Assembly (NCBI GenBank): GCA_036393295.1
Contig: DASWHF010000024.1
Coordinates: 1 to 49,810 of the forward strand
Reading direction: 5' to 3'
Length of the DNA: 49,810 nucleotides
From: DASWHF01 sp036393295
Lineage (GTDB): Bacteria; Pseudomonadota; Gammaproteobacteria; Acidiferrobacterales; UBA6901
Positions 42,402 to 49,810 of this stretch are shown in pieces. A program made the translations under genes and the position numbers. Positions within the stretch are counted from its first letter, which is position 1. Each line of letters opens with the position of its first letter. The notes below the pieces were generated by a model. That model worked only from the letters and a program-made list of their open reading frames with translations, was not told where the DNA came from and made no database searches.

Positions 42402-42450
42402 GCCGCTCTCGCGCGTCCGTGCGCTTCGCGGCACTCGTGGATCCGTCCAC
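42402..42450 (+). repeat. UCCG-loop hairpin repeat, copy 3
   Basis: It is the same element as at 36898 and 40373 (GCCGCTCTCGCGCGTCC, TGCGCTTCGCGGCACTCG). Here the terminal stem is GTGGA-TCCG-TCCAC (42437-42450). It lies between the glycosyltransferase stop and the CTERM start. Confidence 0.85.
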
Positions 42451-42473
42451 ATCGCGGCCGGTGCCGGACGGGA

Positions 42474-45428
42474 TCAGGACTCGCCGCCGAAGCGACGCGC
42501 GATCTCGATCCCGCCATAGGCCCCGGACGCGAGCCCGTGGGTCTTGCTCACTCCCAGTTTGACGCTCAATGCGAATCCGCCACCCGCCCGCAGACTCTCC
42601 ACCACCAGCCCGGCCTTCACCTGCCGATAGTCCGTATCGCCCTGCCAGACCAACTCCGAGCCCGCCGCCAACCCGCCACCCGCGACCGCGCGCAGAACGC
42701 GCAGCCGAGTCCAGTAGCTGTCCGGGTCGATCGTGGCGCTGGCGATCGCGCCGAGCTGCCAGCCGCCGTCGAAATGCCGGCCGGCCTCGGCGATCACCAG
42801 GCCCGCGGTCTGGCTGCCGCGCGCCGCCGCGTCCGGCTTGTCGGGCCTGAGCGTGGTATTGCGATGCACGGCACCGGCGTAGGCCGCCCACTGCCAGCCG
42901 GCCGCCCTGCCCTGATAGCCCAGCGCCGCCGACAGGCCGGGGGCGCCCGCCCGGATGCGCTCACCCCCGGATTCGAAATCGTATCCCAGCCGGTCCACCC
43001 AGTAACGCTGCGCCCATCCCCGCCCCAGCGCGTCGACCGATCGCAGCGGAACGATCGCGCCGGCATAGGCGTAATAGGCATTGTCGCTCCCGCCCTCGGC
43101 GCCGGCCAGCCCCAACCAGGCACGTGCCTGGGCCGCGGGCACATGGCCGAGTCCCGCGGCGACGGCCAGGGCGGCGGCCGCCAGCACGGCCGGGGTCGAG
43201 CCGGCCAGACCGGCGCGCCGACCCGCCTCCGGCACCGCCTGCCGCTCGACCTCGGCACGCGCCAGGTAGACCGGCGACGGCAGGGCGTCGAGCTTGTCGA
43301 GCGCGACCACCCGGGCTTCTATGCGGTCCGCGCCGTCCTGGCCGAAGACGCCGATCCGCAACACGCTATCGACCGGGATCTCGTCGAACACCACCAGCCG
43401 CGCCGGCCGGCGCCGCCAGTCTCCGCGTGACAGCACCCCCAGGCGTCCGCGACCGTCCTTCGCCGGCGGCCCGGCGCGATAGACCACCGGCAGCCACTCG
43501 CGCGGCGAGATCCGCAGGCGGCGCTGGCGGTCGCCCGACAGCCAGCCGATGACGCGGCTGACAGGCGTGCGGATCTCCTCGTGCAGATCGAGGATCCGCC
43601 ATTGCAGGTCCGACCCGTACAGGAAGGTCTCGAGCAGCGCCGTGTCGCGTTCCGAGCCCGGTTCGAACACCAGCCCATAGTGCAGTTTGGTGCGCGCCGG
43701 CCGCGCCGCGTCGCCCGGCGCCGTCACCGCCGGCACGATGGCCGGCAGCCGATGAAGGATCCGCGCCTCGAACGGCATGTCGCCGGCCGGCAGGAACAGC
43801 CGGCCCTGCACACGCTCGCCGGCGAGCGGCGATTCGGTGATCAGCTTGCAGCCGCGGATGGAGATGTCATCGGCGAGCGCGAACACGATTTCACCCTCGG
43901 GCGAGCGGATCTCGACCGGCAGCGGGATCGGGAAGCGATAGTCGCGGCGGCGGTGGCGACGGCGCAGGGTGAAGCGCACCACCGCGCCGGCCAGGCCGAG
44001 GTTGATGCCGGCCCAGATGACATTGGCGACATAGGCCGCGGTCTCGAGATGCTGCGTGGTCCGCCACAGCACCGTGCCGATGCCAATGGCGGCGACGCTG
44101 CCGGCCAGCACGGCGAGCTGCGGCACGATGTGGCGGCGCTCGCGGCCGCCGTCGCCCTGCTTGGGCGTGACCGAGAAGCGCAGGCGGCGCGTGAAGCCCT
44201 CGACGGTGGCGCGCAGGAACACCGCGAAGCGCGCCATGTTGTACTGCTCGGTCAGCAGCGTGCGGCCGTAACCGCGCCCGGCCTCCTCGTAGGCCCAGAA
44301 GCACAGCAGGTAGAAAGGAATGAAATGCGCGAGGAACTCGGCGCCCGGCACATGGATAGGCATGACCCCGGTGGTCAGCACGACGATCGGCGCGAGGTAG
44401 AAGATCGCTTTCGGCCAGCCGTCGAAATAGGCCAGCACCGAGGCGAGATAATTCAAGCGCTGCGCGGCCGTGAGGCCGCGCGCGAACACGATGCCCTCTT
44501 TTCGCCACACCTGCACCGCGCCCTGCCCCCAGCGTCGCCGCTGCGATAGGTAGGCGTTGACCGAGCCCGGCGCCAGCCCGTAGGCGAGGCTTTCGTTCAG
44601 ATAGACCGATTTCCAGCCGCGCTTGTGCAGGCGGAGCGAAGTGTGCAGGTCCTCGGTGACGCTGCCGGTGGCGAAGCCGCCGATCTCGCGCAGCGCGCGG
44701 GTCCGCAGCACGGCGCAACTGCCGCAGAAGAACGCCGCGTTCCAGCGGTCCTTGCCGCGCTGGATCACGCGGAAGAACAGCGACTGCTCGGTCCAGATAT
44801 AGCTCAGCGTGCGGTGGCGACGGTGCTGGTAGGAATCGAGATTGTAGTAGTCCTGCGGCGTCTGGACGAAGGCGACGCGTTCGTCGCGGAAGAAGCCGAG
44901 CGTGCGCGTGAGAAAGTTGCGGCTCGGCACGTGATCGGCGTCGAACACCGCGATGAAGTCGGCGTTGCTGTGCTCGAGGGCGTTGTTGAGGTTGCCGGCC
45001 TTGGCGTCGCGGTTGTCGGCGCGCGCCAGATAACGGCAACCGAGCTCCGCGGCCAGCGCCGCCATCGCCGGGTTGTTGCCGTCGTCCAGCAGCCAGGTCG
45101 CATGCGGATAATCGATGTTGACGGCGGCGAATAGCGTGTGGCGCAGCAGCTCGACGCCCTCGTTGTAAGTCGTGACGAACACGTCGACCTTGAGACCCTC
45201 CGGCGCCGGCGGCGGCGCCGGCGCGGTCAGGCGCGCGACCATGAACACGTGCAACAGCGCGGTGAAATAGCCGAACAGCTCGGCGCCCCAGATCGCCCAG
45301 GAAAAGATCAACGCTTCCGGATTGAAGGTGCCGAGGCGCCAGTACAAATAATACGGCGCGTACCCGAGGTAGGCGGCGACGACCGCCGTGCGCAGGGTCA
45401 CGATCAGCTGCTGCTTGGCAAACGGCAT
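42474..45428 (-). CDS. BcsA-like cellulose synthase with PilZ domain, fused to a BcsS-like beta-barrel domain
   Basis: In the 984-aa protein, N-terminal TM helices precede a family 2 glycosyltransferase (WLLDDGNN; FDADHVP; VTEDLHTS; QRRRWGQGAVQVW) and more TM helices. A PilZ domain (about 490-600; RRRDYR and DDISIRG match the c-di-GMP motifs RxxxR and [DN]xSxxG) follows. A hydrophobic stretch (AVLAAAALAVAAGLG) then leads into about 215 residues (770-984) resembling BcsS, an outer-surface barrel-like protein. No bcsB or bcsC is nearby. The fusion is unusual. Confidence 0.82.
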   Translation of the reverse strand: MPFAKQQLIVTLRTAVVAAYLGYAPYYLYWRLGTFNPEALIFSWAIWGAELFGYFTALLHVFMVARLTAPAPPPAPEGLKVDVFVTTYNEGVELLRHTLFAAVNIDYPHATWLLDDGNNPAMAALAAELGCRYLARADNRDAKAGNLNNALEHSNADFIAVFDADHVPSRNFLTRTLGFFRDERVAFVQTPQDYYNLDSYQHRRHRTLSYIWTEQSLFFRVIQRGKDRWNAAFFCGSCAVLRTRALREIGGFATGSVTEDLHTSLRLHKRGWKSVYLNESLAYGLAPGSVNAYLSQRRRWGQGAVQVWRKEGIVFARGLTAAQRLNYLASVLAYFDGWPKAIFYLAPIVVLTTGVMPIHVPGAEFLAHFIPFYLLCFWAYEEAGRGYGRTLLTEQYNMARFAVFLRATVEGFTRRLRFSVTPKQGDGGRERRHIVPQLAVLAGSVAAIGIGTVLWRTTQHLETAAYVANVIWAGINLGLAGAVVRFTLRRRHRRRDYRFPIPLPVEIRSPEGEIVFALADDISIRGCKLITESPLAGERVQGRLFLPAGDMPFEARILHRLPAIVPAVTAPGDAARPARTKLHYGLVFEPGSERDTALLETFLYGSDLQWRILDLHEEIRTPVSRVIGWLSGDRQRRLRISPREWLPVVYRAGPPAKDGRGRLGVLSRGDWRRRPARLVVFDEIPVDSVLRIGVFGQDGADRIEARVVALDKLDALPSPVYLARAEVERQAVPEAGRRAGLAGSTPAVLAAAALAVAAGLGHVPAAQARAWLGLAGAEGGSDNAYYAYAGAIVPLRSVDALGRGWAQRYWVDRLGYDFESGGERIRAGAPGLSAALGYQGRAAGWQWAAYAGAVHRNTTLRPDKPDAAARGSQTAGLVIAEAGRHFDGGWQLGAIASATIDPDSYWTRLRVLRAVAGGGLAAGSELVWQGDTDYRQVKAGLVVESLRAGGGFALSVKLGVSKTHGLASGAYGGIEIARRFGGES

Positions 45429-45732
45429 GAACCCCAGTCCGCGGCTAACTTGTTATCGTATACGGCGCCCGACCGCTCCTCTCCTCGTCCCGCCCGCCCG
45501 ACCGCGGACGGCGGCGCACGCCCCCGTCACCGCGCGCCGGTTCGGCGCGCACCCTGCTCCTTGGAAGTTCGGCAATGCAGCGGCGCTGCGGGACTGAGTC
45601 CGCCGTCCTTATGAATTTCTGTTCCAGCTTCGCGGCGCCCGAGCGCTATTTACGGGCATTTGCCCGCGGTTGACAACCCCCACAAAAGCCGCGGTTCTTT
45701 TATTCGTTATTACAATATGTTAAACAAACTTT
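45429..45732. other. 304-bp gap between the BcsA-like gene and serS
   Basis: No gene is seen. Near 45452-45464 the minus strand has TATACGATAACAAG, a possible -10 for the BcsA-like gene. Just after the serS stop an AT-rich tract (45695-45733) may contain its transcription end, but no strong stem-loop is seen. Confidence 0.4.
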
Positions 45733-47010
45733 CTAAGGTCGAATCACGTCCAGGCCGCCGAGGTAGAACTGCAAGGCCGCGGGCACGCGGATGCTGCCGT
45801 CGGCCTCCTGATAATTCTCCATGACCGCGACCAGCGTCCGTCCCACGGCCAATGCCGATCCGTTCAAGGTGTGGAGCAGCTCGGGCTTGCCGGTTGCCGG
45901 GTTGCGCCAGCGCGCCTGCATGCGGCGCGCCTGGAAGTCCTCGAAGTTGCTGCACGAGGAGATCTCGCGGTAGGCCTGCTGGCCCGGCAGCCAGACCTCC
46001 AGGTCGTAGGTCTTGGCGGCGGCGAAGCCCAGGTCGCCGGTGCACAGCGTGATCACGCGGTAGGGCAGCTCGAGCCTCTGCAGTACCGTCTCGGCATGCG
46101 CGGTCAGCTCCTCCAGCGCCCGATAGGAATCCGCCGGCCGCACCATGTGCACCAGCTCGACCTTCTCGAACTGGTGCTGGCGGATCATGCCGCGCGTGTC
46201 CTTGCCGTAGGAGCCGGCCTCGCTGCGGAAGCACGGCGTGTGGCAGACGTACTTGCGCGGCAGCGTCGCGTCGTCGAGGATGCTGTCGCGCGCCAGGTTG
46301 GTCACCGGCACCTCGGCGGTCGGGATCAGGTAATAGCGCTGCTCGCCCTTGAGCGCGAACAGATCGGCCTCGAACTTCGGCAGCTGGCCGGTGCCGAGCA
46401 GGCTGTCGGCGTTCACCATATAGGGCACGTAGACCTCGGTATAGCCGTGCTCGCGGGTGTGCAGATCGAGCATGAACTGGATCAGCGCGCGATGCAGGCG
46501 CGCCAGGGCGCCGGACATCACCACGAAGCGCGCGCCGGTAAGCCTGGCGGCGGCCTCGAAGTCGAGCTGCCCGAGCGCCGCACCGAGATCGACATGGTCC
46601 CTGATCGGGAAATCGCCGTCGCGCGGCCGGCCCCAGCGCCGCTCCTCGATGTTGGCGCGCTCGTCCTTGCCGTCCGGCACCGAAGTGTGCGGCATATTCG
46701 GTATGCCGAGTGCGATGTCGCGGAGGCGATCCTGGATCTCCTGAAGCTCGTTCTCGGCCTGCTTGAGCGCGGCACCGATGCGGTTCACCTCCTCCATCAG
46801 CGCGCCCGCGTCCTCACCCCGGGCCTTGGCCTGGCCGATCGCCTTGGACTTGGCGTTGCGCTCGCTCTGGAACTGCTGGGTGATCACCTGCACCTGCTTG
46901 CGGCGCTCCTCGAGATCGGCCAGCACGGCGGTATCGAGCCGGTAGCCGCGCCGCGCGAGCTGTGTCGCGGTCCGGTCGAGGTCGGTGCGCAGCATTTTCG
47001 GGTCTAGCAT
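45733..47010 (-). CDS. serS: Seryl-tRNA synthetase
   Basis: The 425-aa class II synthetase has an N-terminal coiled-coil tRNA-binding arm (about 30-105), motif 2 (FRSEAGSYGKDTRGMIRQHQF) and motif 3 (LNGSALAVGRTLVAVMENYQ). It charges tRNA-Ser, including the tRNA-Ser(UGA) 5 kb away. ATG 47010 starts MLDPKMLRTDLD, the family start. It is 9 bp after the DUF190 gene. Confidence 0.98.
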   Translation of the reverse strand: MLDPKMLRTDLDRTATQLARRGYRLDTAVLADLEERRKQVQVITQQFQSERNAKSKAIGQAKARGEDAGALMEEVNRIGAALKQAENELQEIQDRLRDIALGIPNMPHTSVPDGKDERANIEERRWGRPRDGDFPIRDHVDLGAALGQLDFEAAARLTGARFVVMSGALARLHRALIQFMLDLHTREHGYTEVYVPYMVNADSLLGTGQLPKFEADLFALKGEQRYYLIPTAEVPVTNLARDSILDDATLPRKYVCHTPCFRSEAGSYGKDTRGMIRQHQFEKVELVHMVRPADSYRALEELTAHAETVLQRLELPYRVITLCTGDLGFAAAKTYDLEVWLPGQQAYREISSCSNFEDFQARRMQARWRNPATGKPELLHTLNGSALAVGRTLVAVMENYQEADGSIRVPAALQFYLGGLDVIRP

Positions 47011-47019
47011 GTTCGTCGC

Positions 47020-47328
47020 TCAGGTTTCGTTCACGCGCGCCGGCCAGGAGACCACGTGACCGGCCGGCAGGATGTCCTTGAGATGCATGAGGATCCGCGC
47101 CACGGTGCCGGGCGTGTCGAAGAACTCCACGACCACCGGCAGGTCCATGGACAGGTCCAGCAGGCTGGAGGAATGCAGCTTGCCGGAGCGCCCGAAGCCG
47201 GAAATGCCGCGAAACACGGTGACGCCGCGCACCTTCTCGTCGTCGTGCAGGCGCGCGAGCAGCGGCGTCAGGGTCTTCTCGGTCTCGGTGAGATAAATGC
47301 GCACCATGGTGATGTCCGTGTGTCTCAT
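47020..47328 (-). CDS. DUF190 family protein
   Basis: The 102-aa ferredoxin-like-fold protein (IYLTETEKTLTPLLARLHDDEKVRGVTVFRGISGFG; LPVVVEFFDTPGTVARIL) resembles PII-like regulators. DUF190 genes often accompany crcB, so a role in fluoride homeostasis is likely. ATG 47328 overlaps the crcB TGA as ATGA and follows GGGGAGGC; longer starts are rejected. Confidence 0.88.
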   Translation of the reverse strand: MRHTDITMVRIYLTETEKTLTPLLARLHDDEKVRGVTVFRGISGFGRSGKLHSSSLLDLSMDLPVVVEFFDTPGTVARILMHLKDILPAGHVVSWPARVNET

Positions 47329-47699
47329 AGCTGCCTCCCCAAACGCATGCCGATCCAGGCCGCGGTCACGCATACCAGCACGCTGACCAGCACGCTGACC
47401 AGCGCCTTGCCGAGCTCGCCGGCCTCGATCAGGTTGACGGTCTCCAAAGAGAACGTAGAAAAGGTCGTGAAACCGCCGAGCAGTCCGATCAGCAACCCGG
47501 CACGCCACAGGCTGTCGTCCGTCAGCCGTTCCAGCAACACCACGAACAGGAAACCGACCAGCAGTGAACCGATCACGTTCACCGTGAGCGTGCCGTAAGG
47601 AAAACCGCGCCCGGCCCAGCTGTGCACCCAGCCGGACATCAGGAAGCGCAGCACGCTGCCCACGGCACCTCCGACGGCGATGGCAAGCAGTTGACTCAT
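47325..47699 (-). CDS. crcB: Fluoride channel CrcB/Fluc
   Basis: The 124-aa protein has four TM helices and the Fluc signatures GGAVGSVLRF, GTLTVNVIGSLLVG and GLLGGFTTFSTFSLE (the Phe-box and sodium-site TTFSTF). It exports fluoride as a dual-topology dimer. A fluoride riboswitch is not visible upstream; instead a CAAGTAG repeat array occupies the gap. Confidence 0.96.
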   Translation of the reverse strand: MSQLLAIAVGGAVGSVLRFLMSGWVHSWAGRGFPYGTLTVNVIGSLLVGFLFVVLLERLTDDSLWRAGLLIGLLGGFTTFSTFSLETVNLIEAGELGKALVSVLVSVLVCVTAAWIGMRLGRQL

Positions 47700-47720
47700 C
47701 GAATTCGGCTCACGTAGTTA

Positions 47721-47807
47721 CAAGTAGCAAGTAGCAAGTAGCAAGTAGCAAGTAGCAAGTAGCAAGGAAGAACGATTCGCCTCAGGAATTTATTCCCTTG
47801 CTACTTG
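47721..47807. repeat. CAAGTAG tandem array (6 copies) with an inverted copy
   Basis: Six perfect CAAGTAG heptamers (47721-47762) end in CAAGG. The inverse CCTTGCTACTTG follows at 47796-47807, so the array can fold back. The inverted copy overlaps the 3' end of rarA and provides its last codons and TAG stop. Confidence 0.92.
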
Positions 47808-49141
47808 CCACTGTCTTTATCGAATCCCCGCAAATAAGCAAGCCACTCCCCTATCTTGCGTTCCCATCCCCGCTCGACCGGCCGATAATACTCCCGCTCG
47901 CCGAGCTCCCCCGGAAAATATTGCTCGCCCGCGGCATAGCCGTCCGGCTCGTCGTGGGCGTAGCGGTAGCGCTTGCCGTAGCCGAGCTCCTTCATCAATT
48001 CGGTCGGCGCGTTGCGCAGGTGCAGCGGCACCTCGAGCGAGCCGGTTGCGCGCACCTCGGCCTGGGCCGCGCCGAGCGCGGTGTACACGGCGTTGCTCTT
48101 CGGCGCGCAGGCCAGGTAGACGATCGCCTGGGCGATCGCCAGCTCGCCCTCGGGGCTGCCGAGACGCTCCTGCACGTCCCAGGCGTCGAGCGCGAGGCGC
48201 AGCGCGCGCGGGTCGGCGTTGCCGATGTCCTCGCTCGCCATGCGCACCACGCGGCGCGCGATATACAGCGGATCGCAGCCGCCGTCGAGCATGCGCGCGT
48301 ACCAGTAGAGCGCCGCGTCCGGCGACGAGCCGCGCACCGATTTGTGCAGCGCCGAGATCTGGTCGTAGAACGCCTCGCCCTGCTTGTCGAAGCGGCGCAG
48401 GCCGCCGCTGACCAGCTCCTGCACGATGGCCTCGGTCACGACCGCGATGCCGTCGCGCTCCTCGGCGAGGTCGGCGGCGATCTCCAGCAGGTTGAGCGCG
48501 CGGCGCGCGTCGCCGTCGGCCGCGCGCGCGATCAGGTCGCGCAGCGCTGCGGGAAATTCGAGCTTGCGGTCGCCGAGTCCGGCGTGATTGTCGGCCAGCG
48601 CGCGGTCGAGCACCGCGCGCAGGTCCTCGACGGTCAGCGCCTTGAGCACGTAGACCCGCGCGCGCGACAGCAAGGCCTTGTTGAGCTCGAACGAGGGGTT
48701 CTCGGTGGTGGCGCCGATGAAGGTCAGCGTGCCGTCCTCGACATAGGGCAGAAAGCCGTCCTGCTGGGCCTTGTTGAAGCGGTGCACCTCGTCGACGAAC
48801 AGCACCGTCGACCGGCCGGCGGCGCGGTGCGCGCGCGCCGCCTCGACCGCGGCGCGGATGTCCTTGACCCCGGCGAACACCGCCGACAGCGCGATGAACT
48901 CGGCGTCGCTCGCCCGGGCGATGAGCCGCGCCAGCGTGGTCTTGCCGGTGCCGGGTGGGCCCCAGAAGATCATCGAATGCACGCTGCGGTCCTGGATCGC
49001 GCGCGAGAGCGGCTTGCCGGGCCCGAGCAGGTGGCGCTGACCGGCGAAATCGTCCAGCGCCCGGGGCCGCAAGCGGTCGGCCAGCGGCGCGGCCGGATCG
49101 GCGTCCGGCAGCAGCGACGCCTGGCGCCGCGGCAGGCTCAT
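47801..49141 (-). CDS. rarA: Replication-associated recombination protein A (RarA/MgsA)
   Basis: The 446-aa AAA+ ATPase is related to clamp-loader subunits: Walker A WGPPGTGKTTLARL, Walker B LFVDEVHRFNKAQQD, sensor 1 GATTENPSFELN, and the C-terminal domain (HKSVRGSSPDAALYWYARML; EDIGNADPRAL). It acts at stalled replication forks. ATG 49141 overlaps the lolA stop (ATGA) and gives the usual family length. The final codons come from the CAAGTAG repeat. Confidence 0.96.
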   Translation of the reverse strand: MSLPRRQASLLPDADPAAPLADRLRPRALDDFAGQRHLLGPGKPLSRAIQDRSVHSMIFWGPPGTGKTTLARLIARASDAEFIALSAVFAGVKDIRAAVEAARAHRAAGRSTVLFVDEVHRFNKAQQDGFLPYVEDGTLTFIGATTENPSFELNKALLSRARVYVLKALTVEDLRAVLDRALADNHAGLGDRKLEFPAALRDLIARAADGDARRALNLLEIAADLAEERDGIAVVTEAIVQELVSGGLRRFDKQGEAFYDQISALHKSVRGSSPDAALYWYARMLDGGCDPLYIARRVVRMASEDIGNADPRALRLALDAWDVQERLGSPEGELAIAQAIVYLACAPKSNAVYTALGAAQAEVRATGSLEVPLHLRNAPTELMKELGYGKRYRYAHDEPDGYAAGEQYFPGELGEREYYRPVERGWERKIGEWLAYLRGFDKDSGK

Positions 49142-49749
49142 TCGCGGATCACGTCCACGCCGGCGGGCGGCGTGAATTGAAAGCGCTGGGCCTCGATCTT
49201 CCGGTTTTCGCGGAGCTCGCGCAGGGTGACGCGCGTGGTGTTGCCGAAGCCGTCGACCATCTCGAGCGTGCGGATCTTTCCCTGCTCGAAGCCGATGCGG
49301 ATATCGTCGAAACCGCCGTCGTTCGTCTTCGGGATCATCTGCACCCATTCGAGCCGGCCCTGCCGGCCCAGATCCTTGAGCGTGAAGTTGTCCGCCAGCC
49401 GGCCCTTTCCGGCCAGCAGCAGCGCCGGCGTGTTGCCGAGCGCGCCGACCATGCGCCGCACCGACACCTGCCGGAGCTCGACGTCGTAGACCCAGACCTG
49501 CTTGCCGTCGCCGACGATATGCTGCTCGAACGGCAGGTCATAGACCCAGCGGAATTTTCCCGGCCGCTCGATCCACAGCGACCCCGACGAGGACTGGATC
49601 GGGTTCATCGCCTCGTCCAGCACCACCTGGTCGAACCTGGCGCTGACGGTGTTGACCTTGTTGAAGAAGCGATCCAGGCTGTCGACTGCCAGCGCCTGCG
49701 CCGCCGCGGCCAGCGCCAAAAGAACCACCGCTACTGCTACGCGTTTCAT
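49138..49749 (-). CDS. lolA: Outer-membrane lipoprotein carrier protein LolA
   Basis: The 203-aa periplasmic chaperone has a signal peptide (MKRVAVAVVLLALAAAAQALA) and LolA motifs (ARFDQVVLDEAMNPIQSSSGSLWIERPGKFRWVY; GDGKQVWVYD; PKTNDGGFDDIRIGF). It ferries lipoproteins from LolCDE to LolB. The lolA-rarA-(crcB)-serS order is common in Gammaproteobacteria. The 61 bp beyond the start (49750-49810) show no further gene. Confidence 0.96.
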   Translation of the reverse strand: MKRVAVAVVLLALAAAAQALAVDSLDRFFNKVNTVSARFDQVVLDEAMNPIQSSSGSLWIERPGKFRWVYDLPFEQHIVGDGKQVWVYDVELRQVSVRRMVGALGNTPALLLAGKGRLADNFTLKDLGRQGRLEWVQMIPKTNDGGFDDIRIGFEQGKIRTLEMVDGFGNTTRVTLRELRENRKIEAQRFQFTPPAGVDVIRE

Positions 49750-49810
49750 GGTTTCGTGATCCGAATACGTTCGAAGACAAAGACTTTAGCCACGGGGGAC
49801 ACGGGGAGCA

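Noticed and set aside
47721..47762. CAAGTAG array as a possible CRISPR
   Set aside because: The units are contiguous 7-mers without spacers. No CRISPR array is seen near the Cas6-like gene either.
47700..47800. Fluoride riboswitch expected upstream of crcB
   Set aside because: The 100-bp gap is filled by the heptamer array; no riboswitch-like core is recognisable.

Overview
This GC-rich window most likely comes from a chemolithotrophic, sulfur-oxidising gammaproteobacterium. Gene content resembles the Acidiferrobacter/Sulfurifustis/Sulfuricaulis or purple sulfur bacterial type; that placement is an inference from genes, not from a marker alignment. The centrepiece is a complete oxidative-type reverse dissimilatory sulfite reductase cluster, dsrABEFHCMKLJOPNR (19766-32936, plus strand). 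dsrEFH and dsrL mark the oxidative, not the sulfate-reducing, form of the pathway.

Layout. (1) 1-4.7 kb: small plus-strand genes, including two 2-oxoglutarate/Fe(II) oxygenases, a TauE-type permease, a Rieske ferredoxin and a TrpD2-like protein. (2) 4.6-8.0 kb, minus: a bufferin-type copper-binding RiPP operon (bufA-bufB-bufC-doxX). It runs into a peroxiredoxin-like remnant and a YiiX-like hydrolase interrupted by one in-frame amber codon. (3) 8.2-13.5 kb: DsrE-family and YHS genes divergent from an AraC regulator, a PagP-like outer-membrane protein, msrB, a VOC protein and an odd receiver-TM-OmpA-like protein. (4) 13.5-19.3 kb, minus: an accessory operon divergent from dsrA that holds dsrS, a 3-mercaptopyruvate sulfurtransferase, a cysteine-free DsrC homologue (RspA type), an orphan Cas6/Cmx6-like protein, two unknowns and a TauD-like oxygenase. 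(5) 19.8-32.9 kb: the dsr cluster. (6) 32.9-40.1 kb: a dihydrolipoamide-dehydrogenase-like flavoprotein, a NarX/NarL-like two-component pair, siroheme synthase cysG and a dihaem cytochrome c peroxidase. (7) 40.5-49.8 kb: tRNA-Ser(UGA), a Bax-inhibitor-1 protein, a PEP-CTERM-type surface protein, a BcsA-like synthase fused to a BcsS-like barrel, serS, DUF190-crcB, rarA and lolA.

How it fits together. DsrEFH passes sulfane sulfur to DsrC, DsrAB oxidises it to sulfite using siroheme (cysG lies nearby), DsrL supplies or accepts electrons, and DsrMKJOP connects DsrC chemistry to the quinone pool. TauE could export sulfite or a related anion. A sequence reading of regulation is possible. A 12-bp perfect stem follows dsrB, and 2 bp later comes an FNR-type box centred exactly 41.5 bp upstream of the start predicted from a TACTAT -10. 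A second FNR-type box sits at the same spacing upstream of the cytochrome c peroxidase. Both suggest low-oxygen control.

The intergenic DNA is rich in small repeats: 7-bp CAAGTAG tandem arrays, paired palindromes, a CCCTCACCCC element inserted in frame inside dsrN, and a three-copy repeat whose terminal stem co-varies around an invariant TCCG loop.
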